Positions 8,935 through 17,994 of a stretch of 64,000 bases of DNA are shown piece after piece. This DNA is from Jiulongibacter sp966250325 (lineage in GTDB: Bacteria > Bacteroidota > Bacteroidia > Cytophagales > Spirosomataceae): assembly GCA_966250325.1 (NCBI GenBank), contig CBINGY010000018.1:11622-75621 (forward strand), in the 5' to 3' direction. A program made the position numbers and the translations under genes. The notes under the pieces were generated by a model, which ran no database searches, was not told where the DNA came from, and saw only the letters and a list, made by a program, of their open reading frames with translations. Positions within the stretch are counted from its first letter, which is position 1, and each line of letters starts with the position of its first letter.

Positions 8935-10770
8935 ATGCTTAAAAAATTACGCCTGATTGTTTGTTTCCTGCCTTCGTTGGTTTATTCCCAGCACATCGCT
9001 CATCTGGAACCATCCAACTGGTGGACAGGCATGAACGATCCATTTGTACAAATCCTGGTACATGGCGATCAGATCGCCGAATTTACGCCCTCACTGGACT
9101 ACCCGGGCGTAGCCTTGAAACAAGTGCATACCACAGAAAATAAGAATTACCTCTTTCTTGACCTCGAAATTACAAGGGAAGCGAAACCAGGCATATTGCA
9201 ATTCTCATTTAAGCGTAATTCTGAAGGTTTTCAGCACCCTTTTGAAATCAAAAGCCGAACCGCCGGCTCAGCCAACCGGCAAGGCTTTACGAACTCAGAT
9301 GCCATATACCTAATTACTCCGGATAGATTTGTTAATGGTAATCCGGATAATGATTCGGTGGAGGGTTACATGGACAAACTGAACCGGGCAGAAGAGTATG
9401 GCCGGCACGGGGGTGATATTCAGGGAATAATCAACAGTCTGGATTACATTGCATCAATGGGATTTACCCAAATCTGGCCCATGCCTCTGGAAGAAAATAA
9501 GATGGATCAATGGAGTTATCATGGCTATGCCATTACAGACTTCTATCAGATTGATCCACGTTTTGGAGATACTAAAAGCTATCTGGAACTGGCTTCAAAA
9601 GCCCGGGAAAAAGGTATAGGATTGATCAGAGACGTGGTACTTAATCACTGTGGCAGCGGCCATTGGTGGATGAAAGATCTGCCTTCTTCCGACTGGATCA
9701 ATTTCGGAGGAAAATACGTCAATACCAACCACCGCAGAGAGGTTCTGAGAGATATTCACGCATCGCAGGCCGATAAAGAGCTGTACACACGTGGCTGGTT
9801 TGTAGAGACCATGCCAGATCTCAATCAGGAAAACCCCTTTATGGCCAACTACCTCATTCAGAACAGTATCTGGTGGATAGAAATGGCTGGCCTCAGCGGA
9901 TTACGGGTTGACACCTATCCTTATTCAGACACAAAGTTCCTCTCACGATGGAGCAAACGCATGATGGAGGAGTACCCCCATCTGAATATCACCAACGAAG
10001 AATGGAGCACAAATCCCGCCATCACCTCTTACTGGCAGAGGAATAAGTCCAACCCAGATAGATATGTCTCTTATGTTCCTACGCCGATGGATTTCCCGCT
10101 GCAGGATGCCCTGGTGAAGGGTTTGAATGAAGAAATCCAGTGGAATGGTGATTTTAATCGAATTTATCAGAGTATCAGCAATGATTTTCTGTATGCAGAT
10201 CCCAATAACCTCCTGATATTTCCTGACAATCATGACATGAGCCGGATTTTTACACAGCTTCGGGAAAACAAGGACCATTGGAAAATGGCTATGGTACTTA
10301 TGGCTACCCTTCGGGGAATCCCCCAGATGTATTACGGCACCGAAGTACTCATGAGCAATCCAAACTCCGATTCTCACGGAGAAATTCGCGGAGAATTTCC
10401 CGGTGGCTGGCCAGATCATGAGGTAAACGCCATTACTGGGAATCAGCTTTCTGAAGGTCAAAAAGAAGCACAAAATTTTATAAAGACGCTTTTCAATTTT
10501 CGAAAAAACACTCCTGCCCTACATGATGGAAAAATGATGCATTTCGCACCCGAAAACGGCATTTATGTTTACTTCCGGTATAGTGAGAGCCAGAAAATTA
10601 TGGTAATTCTGAACAAAAACGAAAAGCTGGTTGAACTTGACCTGAACCGATTCAGAGAAATACTGAGCCCCTCAATGGCTATTGACAGGTTAACTGGTAA
10701 AACGGTTTCTTTGAATAAAACACTCTCCGTTCCTTCAAAATCCGCCTGGATACTGGAGATTCAGCCGTAA
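8935..10770 (+). CDS. GH13 alpha-amylase / neopullulanase-like enzyme with signal peptide
   Basis: Secreted or periplasmic GH13 enzyme of about 612 residues. A signal peptide (MLKKLRLIVCFLPSLVYSQ) leads to an N-terminal Ig-like domain found in cyclomaltodextrinases and neopullulanases, then the amylase barrel. Catalytic residues are visible: nucleophile Asp326 in GLRVDTY, acid/base Glu355 in TNEEW and Asp434 in PDNHD. Calcium and subsite motifs VVLNHCG and HGGDIQGI are also present. Expected reaction is hydrolysis of alpha-1,4 (and possibly alpha-1,6) glucans. ATG at 8929 is an equally possible start. It lies behind a terminator-like hairpin and a second strong terminator follows it. Confidence 0.92.
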   Translation: MLKKLRLIVCFLPSLVYSQHIAHLEPSNWWTGMNDPFVQILVHGDQIAEFTPSLDYPGVALKQVHTTENKNYLFLDLEITREAKPGILQFSFKRNSEGFQHPFEIKSRTAGSANRQGFTNSDAIYLITPDRFVNGNPDNDSVEGYMDKLNRAEEYGRHGGDIQGIINSLDYIASMGFTQIWPMPLEENKMDQWSYHGYAITDFYQIDPRFGDTKSYLELASKAREKGIGLIRDVVLNHCGSGHWWMKDLPSSDWINFGGKYVNTNHRREVLRDIHASQADKELYTRGWFVETMPDLNQENPFMANYLIQNSIWWIEMAGLSGLRVDTYPYSDTKFLSRWSKRMMEEYPHLNITNEEWSTNPAITSYWQRNKSNPDRYVSYVPTPMDFPLQDALVKGLNEEIQWNGDFNRIYQSISNDFLYADPNNLLIFPDNHDMSRIFTQLRENKDHWKMAMVLMATLRGIPQMYYGTEVLMSNPNSDSHGEIRGEFPGGWPDHEVNAITGNQLSEGQKEAQNFIKTLFNFRKNTPALHDGKMMHFAPENGIYVYFRYSESQKIMVILNKNEKLVELDLNRFREILSPSMAIDRLTGKTVSLNKTLSVPSKSAWILEIQP

Positions 10771-10796
10771 GCCCGATTTCATCAAACTCTTAACCA

Positions 10797-10832
10797 AAGC
10801 CGCATGCGATCACGCAGCGGCTTATTTTTTTT
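10797..10832 (+). terminator. Rho-independent terminator after the amylase gene
   Basis: Stem AAGCCGC (10797-10803) pairs with GCGGCTT (10817-10823), extended by TGCG/CGCA with one bulged A, and is followed by a run of T. It ends the polysaccharide locus. Confidence 0.88.
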
Positions 10833-10863
10833 GATTAAAAAGGAGTGGTATCCTGTATCTTTG
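10830..10863 (+). promoter_or_regulatory. Promoter of the methionine aminopeptidase gene
   Basis: TTTG at 10830-10833 and TATCTTTG at 10856-10863 are separated by 22 bp, a good match to the Bacteroidota -33/-7 pattern. The -7 element lies 19 bp before the ATG at 10883. Confidence 0.75.
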
Positions 10864-10882
10864 GAGAAAACAGAAAAAAATC

Positions 10883-11647
10883 ATGTCAATCACCCGAGAG
10901 AGCGAACTGGAAGGAATGCAGAAAGCAAGCAATACCGTGGCGGAGGCACTGCGACGTATGCAGGCGTATGCCAGACCCGGCATGTCTACCAAAGAACTGG
11001 ATGATTACGGAGCCTCCATACTTTCAGGTTTTGGAGCAAAATCAGCCCCTTTTGTAAGTTATGGTTTCCCGGGTTTTACCTGCATCAGTGTCAATAATGA
11101 ATTTTGTCACGGCATTCCCTCACCTACCCGAATATTGAAAGAGGGCGACCTTGTCAATGTGGATGTTTCGGCAGAACTGAACGGTTTCTGGTCAGATAAC
11201 GGAGCTTCCTTTGTCATAGGAAAGGATTTGAACAGTCACCAGAAGCTAATTGATACATCCAAAGAGATCCTTAGAAAAGCGATTGAGAAAATAAAAGGTG
11301 GAGTGAAAATAGCCGATATAGGGCATCTCATTGAAACCGAAGCAAAAAAAAGAGGCTACAAAGTGATCAGAAACCTCACCGGGCATGGTATTGGCCGAAG
11401 TCTGCATGAGGAACCGGAAGAAATTCCGAATTTCAGAGACAGATCAAATACAGAAAGGTTCAGAAAGAATACGGTAGTGGCCGTGGAAACATTTATTTCT
11501 ACCTCCTCCAGTTATGCCGAAACCCTGGAAGATGGCTGGACCATGGTTGGCAATAAAGGCGGATTCATGGCACAGCATGAGCACACCCTTGTAGTTACTG
11601 ACGGCAGACCTCTCATTCTCACGGCTGGCAATGGAATTTGGGATTAG
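10883..11647 (+). CDS. map: Type I methionine aminopeptidase
   Basis: Removes the N-terminal methionine from new proteins in the cytoplasm. The five metal ligands can be read: Asp94 (NVDVSAEL), Asp105 (WSDNGASF), His168 (TGHGIG), Glu202 (AVETF) and Glu233 (QHEHT). At 254 residues it has the length of a bare catalytic core without an N-terminal zinc finger. One difference from common type I enzymes is SDNGAS in place of the usual GDxxxT around the second Asp, so this may be a second, divergent copy in the genome. It has its own promoter just upstream. Confidence 0.93.
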   Translation: MSITRESELEGMQKASNTVAEALRRMQAYARPGMSTKELDDYGASILSGFGAKSAPFVSYGFPGFTCISVNNEFCHGIPSPTRILKEGDLVNVDVSAELNGFWSDNGASFVIGKDLNSHQKLIDTSKEILRKAIEKIKGGVKIADIGHLIETEAKKRGYKVIRNLTGHGIGRSLHEEPEEIPNFRDRSNTERFRKNTVVAVETFISTSSSYAETLEDGWTMVGNKGGFMAQHEHTLVVTDGRPLILTAGNGIWD

Positions 11648-11669
11648 TACTTCATAAAAAGCTTTAAAA

Positions 11670-12413
11670 ATGGATCTATTAGGCAAGCTCCTCGTCGCCA
11701 TTGAAACACATAATGAAAAGGGAATCAGGGATTCCTTTGAAGCGGGTATTGACCCCAACATGGAATACCAGGATGGGCCTCTGGTCAACACACTCATAAA
11801 CATGTATCTTCGAGGACCGTACTTCAGAAATTGCATGCAGGCTTTTGTGGATTATGGTCTTCGGTTTGATGACCAACTACTTCTGGCCATTCTATTGGAT
11901 AATGCCCCCTCATTAGAAGCTCAGATAAACGCCAGCTCCTCATTACTTCGCAAAACCTATACGCTTCCCTGCACATTTACTCCGCTGCTGGATGCCTCTT
12001 TGCTACATCTCTGTGCAGAATACAACCATACCAGATGTGCCGGGATTCTCCTGAAAAACGGGGCCGATGTGAATGCGAGGGCGGGTACTGATGAGTACGG
12101 GTTTGGTGGACAAACTCCCATCTTTCACACGGTTAACCAGCATAATAACGCCTGCTTTGACATGATGCAGCTCTTAATAGAACATGGAGCTGACCTTTCG
12201 CTTACCCTGAAAGGGCTCATCTGGGGAAAGGGGTACCCCTGGGAAACCTTTGTTCCCGCTGTGAATCCCATTAGTTATGCGATGATGGGACTTTTACGGC
12301 AGTTTCAGCGAACGGAAGCCCAAATCTATAAAGTGATACACCACCTCATGAAAGCCGCATATCATTTGGATTATCAAGCGGTTAATGTACCCAATAACTA
12401 CCTGAAGAACTGA
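11670..12413 (+). CDS. Ankyrin-repeat protein
   Basis: Cytoplasmic protein of 247 residues, 22 bp after map and probably co-transcribed. Ankyrin repeats are clearest in the middle: SLLHLCAEYNHTRCAGILLKNGADVNAR near residues 110-137, then TPIFHTVNQHNN...LIEHGADLSL near 149-180. The N-terminal part has degenerate helices of the same spacing. Such proteins usually mediate protein contacts; no catalytic domain is visible and the partner is unknown. Confidence 0.75.
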   Translation: MDLLGKLLVAIETHNEKGIRDSFEAGIDPNMEYQDGPLVNTLINMYLRGPYFRNCMQAFVDYGLRFDDQLLLAILLDNAPSLEAQINASSSLLRKTYTLPCTFTPLLDASLLHLCAEYNHTRCAGILLKNGADVNARAGTDEYGFGGQTPIFHTVNQHNNACFDMMQLLIEHGADLSLTLKGLIWGKGYPWETFVPAVNPISYAMMGLLRQFQRTEAQIYKVIHHLMKAAYHLDYQAVNVPNNYLKN

Positions 12414-12480
12414 GCGGATTCTGAGCCTTTCTTATTCCTAACCCGTAGACCCGATAGAAGTATGTATCTGAGATTCTGAT

Positions 12481-12488
12481 TATCTTTG
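12481..12488 (+). promoter_or_regulatory. -7 promoter element for the MarR gene
   Basis: TATCTTTG is a perfect match to TAnnTTTG and lies 22 bp before the ATG at 12511. No clear TTTG is visible at the usual -33 distance, so the promoter may depend on an activator. Confidence 0.65.
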
Positions 12489-12510
12489 CTACTAAGATAC
12501 AATTGTGATT

Positions 12511-12966
12511 ATGCCCGAAAATAAGGTTATAGAACTCAGGAAACTCTATCAGATGCACGCCTTCAGTACTATTCAGATGCACGAGGCAATCGGTAGAAAA
12601 ACGGGGCTCTCAGGTACCGATCACAAATACCTGGGATTTATAGTTCAAAAAGGACAAATGACCGCGGGTGAACTGGCTACTCTCACAGGCCTTACCACGG
12701 GTGCAGTAACAGGTCTCATCGATCGTTTTGAAAAGAAAAATCTCGTCTTTCGGAAGTTTGACCAGAAGGATCGCCGGAAGGTATACATTGTGCCAAGAAG
12801 CGAACAAATAACCGCACTTCTGGAGCCGCTCTACAAAGATTTTATGTCTGAAACGGAGAAATTTCTGGCTCAGTTTTCTACGGAAGAGGCCCGTGTAATT
12901 GGAAGGTATTTGGAAAAAAGTATAGAAGTAATGATGAAAACGACCTCAGAATTCAACCAAAAATAA
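12511..12966 (+). CDS. MarR-family transcriptional regulator
   Basis: Winged-helix regulator of 151 residues. The DNA-binding region is LGFIVQKGQMTAGELATLTGLTTGAVTGLIDRFEKKNLVFRKFDQKDRRK (helix-turn-helix plus wing with the DRR motif), followed by a C-terminal dimerisation helix. ATG at 12511 fits the promoter better than the GTG six bases upstream. No obvious target operon is adjacent; the META lipoprotein gene follows on the same strand after 55 bp and is a possible target. Ligand unknown. Confidence 0.88.
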   Translation: MPENKVIELRKLYQMHAFSTIQMHEAIGRKTGLSGTDHKYLGFIVQKGQMTAGELATLTGLTTGAVTGLIDRFEKKNLVFRKFDQKDRRKVYIVPRSEQITALLEPLYKDFMSETEKFLAQFSTEEARVIGRYLEKSIEVMMKTTSEFNQK

Positions 12967-13021
12967 TAAACCGAAAGAAGCTCAATTTCTGTATTTTCGT
13001 GTATTCAATACCAATTTACCC

Positions 13022-13435
13022 ATGAAAGCATGTAGTTTTTGCCTGGTCATTACCTTCATTGGCATAGCTTGTTCCACTTCAAAGAACGCAGGCAAATCTG
13101 ATCTCTATAAAAGCAGCTGGCAACTTGAATATGTGACTGGCCCCCGCATAGCTTTTGAAGGACTTTTCCCTGAAAAAAAGCCCATACTTCGATTTAATAA
13201 AAAAACGGGCAGAGTGGAGGGTAACGACAGTTGTAACGGATACCATGCACCTTTCACCACGGATGGTCGTTCACTTGAATTTGGTGAACCCGGCCCTTCT
13301 ACGCTGATGTACTGCGGGGAAGGCGAGCAGATTTTCAGGAAGACCTTAAAAAAAATTAATGGCTACCATATAAAAGAGGGTAAACTGGAACTTCTGCAGG
13401 ATGGATTGCCCATGATGAGATTCCGGAAAGTATAG
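13022..13435 (+). CDS. META/HslJ-like domain lipoprotein
   Basis: Lipoprotein of 137 residues with lipobox GIAC (about Cys17). The mature part begins SSWQLEYVTG and contains GNDSCNGYHAPF and STLMYCGEGEQIFRKTL, the pattern of META domains, including the conserved N-x-C-N-x-Y region and the methionine-containing segment. META proteins in other bacteria are linked to motility or novobiocin tolerance, but no precise role is known. It is followed by a symmetric terminator shared with the converging icd gene. Confidence 0.8.
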   Translation: MKACSFCLVITFIGIACSTSKNAGKSDLYKSSWQLEYVTGPRIAFEGLFPEKKPILRFNKKTGRVEGNDSCNGYHAPFTTDGRSLEFGEPGPSTLMYCGEGEQIFRKTLKKINGYHIKEGKLELLQDGLPMMRFRKV

Positions 13436-13445
13436 CCTCAAACAA

Positions 13446-13478
13446 GAGCGACCGGCTTGGGCCGGTCGCATTCTAATT
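13446..13478. terminator. Bidirectional terminator between the META lipoprotein gene and icd
   Basis: A perfect 9-bp GC-rich stem GCGACCGGC / GCCGGTCGC (13448-13456 with 13461-13469) with a 4-base loop lies between two converging genes. T-rich sequence follows on the plus strand and A/T-rich sequence on the other side, so it can serve both. Confidence 0.82.
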
Positions 13479-14908
13479 TATTGCCCCTGCCCCAGAGAGT
13501 AGGCTCTTTCTCCATTAAATTCGTACAAATTCTCGGTTTTGATCACATCCAGATTATCACTCAGAGCCTTTTGAATCAGATTCACCACTTCAAATTTATC
13601 GACTTCTCCCGCTGCACTCTCAAACCGGCATCTCCAGTGATCGGTACAAAAGGTTTCGTTGAAACCAGAAGGCCAGACCTTCACGCCCCGGTTAGTGATC
13701 ACCTTCAGTTCCAGTCCATTCTGATGCCGTGTGAGCGATTCTGCCAGTTCGCCGGCATTCGTTCCTTTCCAGTCTATGAACACATCCACCCCTTTCAATA
13801 CCTTTTTGGCAGCCGGTTTACGCTTGTATTCAGGCAGTTGTAGCTTAACTGTGGTATTGTACTCTTCCGCCTTCAGAAAGCGGGGTGTTTTTCCTAATCG
13901 GTCAATTACCGCTTCTGTGAAACCGGCAGTACTAACCAGTTTTGAGCTGTTTCCTTCCCGGAAAATATCCGGAGTATGGATTCCGTCTTCCAGCGTACAA
14001 AGCAAAGCATTGCTGATTTTGGAGGCCACCTCCTGTTTTCCGAGGTGATTGAGCATCATAACCGCTGACCGCAGTAATCCGGAGGGATTGGCCTTGTTTT
14101 GGCCGGCAATATCGGGAGCAGAGCCGTGAATGGCCTCAAACATGGCACAGGAAGTACCGATATTCGCCGAACCGGCCAGTCCTACCGAACCCGATATCTG
14201 AGCCGTAACATCAGAAAGAATATCTCCGTACAAATTGGGCATAACCACCACATCAAAAATTTCCGGGGTATCTGCCAGACGGGCCGCTCCGATATCAACA
14301 ATCCAGCTGTCTGATTCGAGGTCGGGATATTCCAGGGCAATTTCCCGAAACACTTTATGAAACAGGCCATCTGTCTGTTTCATGATATTGTCTTTGACCA
14401 TACAACTTACTTTCTTCCGGTTATACAGGCGGGCGTATTCAAAGGCATATCTGACAATCCGCTCACAGCCGGGTCTGGAAATGAGCTTAAGACATTGTAC
14501 CACCTCATCGGTTTGCTGGTGCTCTATACCGGCATATAAGTCCTCCTCATTTTCCCGTACTATTACCAGATCCATTTTGGGATGAAGTGTAGAAACAAAC
14601 GGATGCAGACTGCTGCAGGGGCGTACATTGGCATACAGGCCTAGCGTTTTCCGTAAAGTCACGTTCAGACTTTTGTAACCTCCGCCCTGTGGAGTGGTAA
14701 TGGGTGCTTTGAGAAACACTTTGTTTTTCAGAATATTTCCCCAGGCTTCATCTCCGATACCGCTGGAGTTGCCAGACAAATAAACCTTCTCACCGATCTG
14801 AATCTCTTCCCATTCGATTCGGGCCCCGGCTTCCTGAAGAATTCGAATCACCGAATCCATAATTTCTGGTCCGATTCCATCTCCTTTTGCATACGTAACT
14901 TTTTGCAT
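13478..14908 (-). CDS. icd: NADP-dependent isocitrate dehydrogenase
   Basis: TCA-cycle enzyme of 476 residues converting isocitrate to 2-oxoglutarate. The isopropylmalate/isocitrate dehydrogenase fold is clear: N-terminal KGDGIGPEIM, substrate-loop SLNVTLRKTLGLYANVRPC, IVRENEEDLYAGIEH, the metal-binding DVVVMPNLYGDILSD and coenzyme site AMFEAIHGSAPDIAGQNKANP. The extra C-terminal domain of about 130 residues is as in the long NADP enzymes of the Thermus type, rather than the 416-residue E. coli type. It stands alone between a shared terminator and an AT-rich upstream region. Confidence 0.95.
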   Translation of the reverse strand: MQKVTYAKGDGIGPEIMDSVIRILQEAGARIEWEEIQIGEKVYLSGNSSGIGDEAWGNILKNKVFLKAPITTPQGGGYKSLNVTLRKTLGLYANVRPCSSLHPFVSTLHPKMDLVIVRENEEDLYAGIEHQQTDEVVQCLKLISRPGCERIVRYAFEYARLYNRKKVSCMVKDNIMKQTDGLFHKVFREIALEYPDLESDSWIVDIGAARLADTPEIFDVVVMPNLYGDILSDVTAQISGSVGLAGSANIGTSCAMFEAIHGSAPDIAGQNKANPSGLLRSAVMMLNHLGKQEVASKISNALLCTLEDGIHTPDIFREGNSSKLVSTAGFTEAVIDRLGKTPRFLKAEEYNTTVKLQLPEYKRKPAAKKVLKGVDVFIDWKGTNAGELAESLTRHQNGLELKVITNRGVKVWPSGFNETFCTDHWRCRFESAAGEVDKFEVVNLIQKALSDNLDVIKTENLYEFNGERAYSLGQGQ

Positions 14909-14985
14909 AACCGATTTTATTTTTGATCCGGCTGCAAATTTCGGAGCTCCTTTCTATATATTTTTATTTAATATATTTATACAAT

Positions 14986-15005
14986 ACATATATAATTATA
15001 TATGT
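14986..15005. repeat. 20-bp AT-only-core palindrome upstream of icd
   Basis: A perfect 20-bp palindrome (centre TAATTA, ends ACAT/ATGT) lies about 80 bp upstream of the icd start in an AT-rich stretch. It could be a regulator site or an easily melted promoter-upstream region; no family can be assigned. Confidence 0.4.
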
Positions 15006-15053
15006 TTAAATAGGACTTAATCTATCTTGAAGGATTTTTCATTCACGAGTGCT

Positions 15054-16424
15054 TCAATTTGAAGTGTATGCACAAGAGCCCGTCCTGGCCAGGAAAACAG
15101 AGCCATTTTCTGCCTGGAAACCCTGATTAAGCTGAATGGACCCTTCGAAAACATCGAGGCTTACACGGCTTTCGGCGGGCACCCGGCCCGATGCGGTGAT
15201 ACTTGCTCCGGCAGCATAGCTTCCATTAGAGATCGGATCATCGCTAAGCACCAGATCGGGCAATCCTGACAACACAGCCGCATCCATCATTCGGAAAACC
15301 CGGCCCTGTAAGCTCCCCAGATACAGCTCACCTCTAAAATCTTCTCCCATAGTGGTCATGTTGTTTCCGGAGGCATAGTTCAGAACCAGTTCATTTTCCC
15401 AGACCGTGCCATTGAGCTGAAGAGCCCACAGAGACGTACTGCAAAAGTCTGTGTAGAAATAGCGTCCTTGTAAATCCGGAAAATCTGCTCCGCGATACAC
15501 AAATCCGCCATTGACCGAACAGCCCGTACTGTGATTGTATTCAAATATGGGAAACGTATAGGCCGATTCCGCTTCACAGCCAGTAGTGTTATAGGGATGA
15601 TTGCCCTCATAGCAACGCCAGCCGTAATTTAGTCCACCCAGACTACCGGCAGGCTCAAGGTTAATTTCCTCCCAGGCTCCCTGACCCACATCTCCAATCC
15701 ACATAGCTCCGGTCTGACGATCAAAACTAAATCGCCAGGGATTTCTTAAACCCGAGGCCCATATTTCGTCCAGATTGCCGCCTGCACCATCGGAGAGCGG
15801 ATTGGATAAAGGGATGGTATAACCCTGCCCCCCGCTGTAATCCGGAGCAGCTCCGGTACCTTCATTTACATCAATCCGTAGTATTTTTCCCAACGGACTC
15901 GTCAGATTCTGACCCAGATTCAGCGGATCGCCCCCGCTGCCACCATCGCCCAGACTGACATAAAGGTATCCATCAGGGCCAAAATTGAGGTCACCTCCAT
16001 TGTGATTGGTGTACGGCTGCGGAATGGTGATCAGGACAAACTCAGAGTTAACATCTGCCTGTGAGGAATCACTGGCAGAAACCTGATACCGGGCAAGCAC
16101 AGTCTCCTGATTGTCATTGATGTAGTTGACAAAAAAATAGCCGTTTGACTCGTAATCGGGATGAAAAGCCAAACCCAGTAGCCCCTGTTCTCCACTATTC
16201 CTAACCTTACCGGAAATATCAAGAAATGGTGTTAACGAAATTCTGCCATCTGCAAAAATAACCCGGATAATTCCCTCCTGATCCACCACAAACAGCCGCT
16301 CATCCCCACAGTTCGCAATATCTACTACCCGACCAAGCCCTTCGGCTACCGGGCAAAGGCGTAGATCTGATTGTGCAAAAGAGCCGGAATACAGAAACAG
16401 AAGGATGAGAAGAATGGCTTTCAT
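15054..16424 (-). CDS. PQQ-type aldose sugar dehydrogenase with C-terminal stalk domain
   Basis: Exported protein of about 456 residues. After a signal peptide (MKAILLILLFLYSGSFAQ) comes a six-bladed propeller of the glucose/sorbosone dehydrogenase family: GEQGLLGLAFHPDY, NHNGGDLNFGPDGYLYVSLGDGG, GLRNPWRFSFD and DVGQGAWEEIN are the typical blades and PQQ-site segments. The last 60 residues (ITASGRVP ... LNQGFQAENGSVFLA) form a beta-rich tail common in secreted Bacteroidota proteins, possibly for cell-surface placement. An ATG 12 bp upstream (16436) is an alternative start. Oxidation of sugars with PQQ is expected; substrate unknown. Confidence 0.87.
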   Translation of the reverse strand: MKAILLILLFLYSGSFAQSDLRLCPVAEGLGRVVDIANCGDERLFVVDQEGIIRVIFADGRISLTPFLDISGKVRNSGEQGLLGLAFHPDYESNGYFFVNYINDNQETVLARYQVSASDSSQADVNSEFVLITIPQPYTNHNGGDLNFGPDGYLYVSLGDGGSGGDPLNLGQNLTSPLGKILRIDVNEGTGAAPDYSGGQGYTIPLSNPLSDGAGGNLDEIWASGLRNPWRFSFDRQTGAMWIGDVGQGAWEEINLEPAGSLGGLNYGWRCYEGNHPYNTTGCEAESAYTFPIFEYNHSTGCSVNGGFVYRGADFPDLQGRYFYTDFCSTSLWALQLNGTVWENELVLNYASGNNMTTMGEDFRGELYLGSLQGRVFRMMDAAVLSGLPDLVLSDDPISNGSYAAGASITASGRVPAESRVSLDVFEGSIQLNQGFQAENGSVFLARTGSCAYTSN

Positions 16425-16503
16425 GGCTAAGGGCATTTAAGCAATAACTACGAAAGATCTCAACAAAAGGTTGAACGATAACCACTTACCCTTCAAAGAA
16501 AAA

Positions 16504-16540
16504 AGACAAAGCCCCTCACAGACGAGTCACGAGGGGCATT
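16504..16540 (-). terminator. Terminator of the RND efflux operon
   Basis: On the minus strand a GCCCCTC / GAGGGGC stem (16531-16537 with 16511-16517) is followed by TTTGTCTTTTTT. It lies about 25 bp after the outer-membrane factor stop codon. Confidence 0.75.
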
Positions 16541-16565
16541 TGTACAACCTAGCAAACATTAAACC

Positions 16566-17993
16566 TTAAAGCCATCCACCGCCAAGGGCACGGTAAATAT
16601 TCACCCTTGCCATCAGTTGTTCCTTTTTAGTTTCAACCAGTTCAAACCTCGACTCCAGAGCGTCACGCTGAGTAAGCAAAACCTCCATGTAATCCGCACG
16701 GGCGTTCATAAAAAGGTCATTGGCAAAACCAATGGATGCGGTAAGGGCTTCTACCTGCTGCGATTTCAGGCCATAACTTTGAGCCAGATTATTGATTCTG
16801 GCCTGTTGATTTACTACCTCCAGATAAGCATTCAGAATCGTACGTTCGTAATCGTACACGGCCTGAATCTGAGCTGAATTGGCATTGTAATAAGCCGCCG
16901 TAATGGCCCTCTTGTTGATCAATGGACCCACCAGATCTCCCGTCAGTGAGGTAAGCAAAGACTCCGGAATTTTTGCCAGAAACAAAGGATTGAAAGCACG
17001 CAAGCCCAGATTGGCTGAGATTCCCAGCGAGGGATAGAAATTTGCACGGGCTACCTGCACATCAATTTTTGCTGCTTCCAGATTTAACTCTGCCTGACGG
17101 ATATCCGGTCTGTTAGCCAAAAGTTGAGAAGGCAATCCGGTATTTAATGAACCCGGATTCAAATCACTGAAACCCGCTGAACTTCTGGGAACAGGCTGTG
17201 GAAATCTTCCCACCAGAAAATTAATCCGGTTTTCAATTTCAATTATCTGCTGCTGAAGATCAAACTGAAGGCTACGTGTCTTGAAAACCTCCGCCTCAAA
17301 TTTCTTTACGGCCAGTTCGGTCACCCGTGATCCCTCTTTCTGAATCTTAACAATCTCGAGGGCATTACTTTGGATATCGATATTCTGCCTCACAATCTCC
17401 AGCTGATTATCCAGAGCCAGCAATTCGTAATACGAATTAGCTATCTCGGCAATAAGATTGGTTACCAGGAAATTACGTCCTTCCTGAGTAGCCATGTAAC
17501 GGGTCATGGCGGCTTTACGGGCATTTCGTAACTTATGCCAGATGTCCACTTCCCAATTGGCATACAATCCTCCCAGAAAATCAGGAACCGGCTCAGGCAT
17601 TTCCTTTCCCGGCTTTATTTCTGTATTCGCTTCCATAGCCCCGATATTGGTGTAACGGGGAACTTTCTCAAATCCTGCTCCGGCACGGTAACCCACAAAC
17701 GGCATATATTCCCCTTGTCTGGCCATCACCTCATTTCGGGCAATTTCAATTTCCTGCTTCACGATATTCAGCTCCTGATTATTCTGCAAAGCAGTATCAA
17801 TCAGTGAGGTGAGATACGGGTCGTTGAAATAGGTTTTCCACGAAACCTGTTCCATGGATACCGGGGTATCGGTGGCGGTGTATGCCGCAGGAACATCCCT
17901 GTTTTCTAATTTACCTGTAATCTGAGGGGTTTTGCAGGCATTCAGCGACATGAATACAGCCGCAGCAGCAAAAATCCCTGTCCATCTGTTCAT
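16566..17993 (-). CDS. RND efflux outer-membrane lipoprotein (TolC/NodT family)
   Basis: Outer-membrane channel of the tripartite pump, about 475 residues. The start at 17993 gives a clean lipoprotein signal with lipobox LNAC (about Cys20); upstream ATGs at 18005 and 18020 overlap the pump gene and are less likely. The family pattern of two repeated helical hairpins is visible, including VDIWHKLRNARKAAMTRYMA, LLANRPDIRQAELNLEAAKIDV and YPSLGISANLGL. The start lies 1 bp after the pump stop codon, so translation is probably coupled. It completes the adaptor-pump-channel set. Confidence 0.93.
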   Translation of the reverse strand: MNRWTGIFAAAAVFMSLNACKTPQITGKLENRDVPAAYTATDTPVSMEQVSWKTYFNDPYLTSLIDTALQNNQELNIVKQEIEIARNEVMARQGEYMPFVGYRAGAGFEKVPRYTNIGAMEANTEIKPGKEMPEPVPDFLGGLYANWEVDIWHKLRNARKAAMTRYMATQEGRNFLVTNLIAEIANSYYELLALDNQLEIVRQNIDIQSNALEIVKIQKEGSRVTELAVKKFEAEVFKTRSLQFDLQQQIIEIENRINFLVGRFPQPVPRSSAGFSDLNPGSLNTGLPSQLLANRPDIRQAELNLEAAKIDVQVARANFYPSLGISANLGLRAFNPLFLAKIPESLLTSLTGDLVGPLINKRAITAAYYNANSAQIQAVYDYERTILNAYLEVVNQQARINNLAQSYGLKSQQVEALTASIGFANDLFMNARADYMEVLLTQRDALESRFELVETKKEQLMARVNIYRALGGGWL

Positions 17994-17994
17994 T

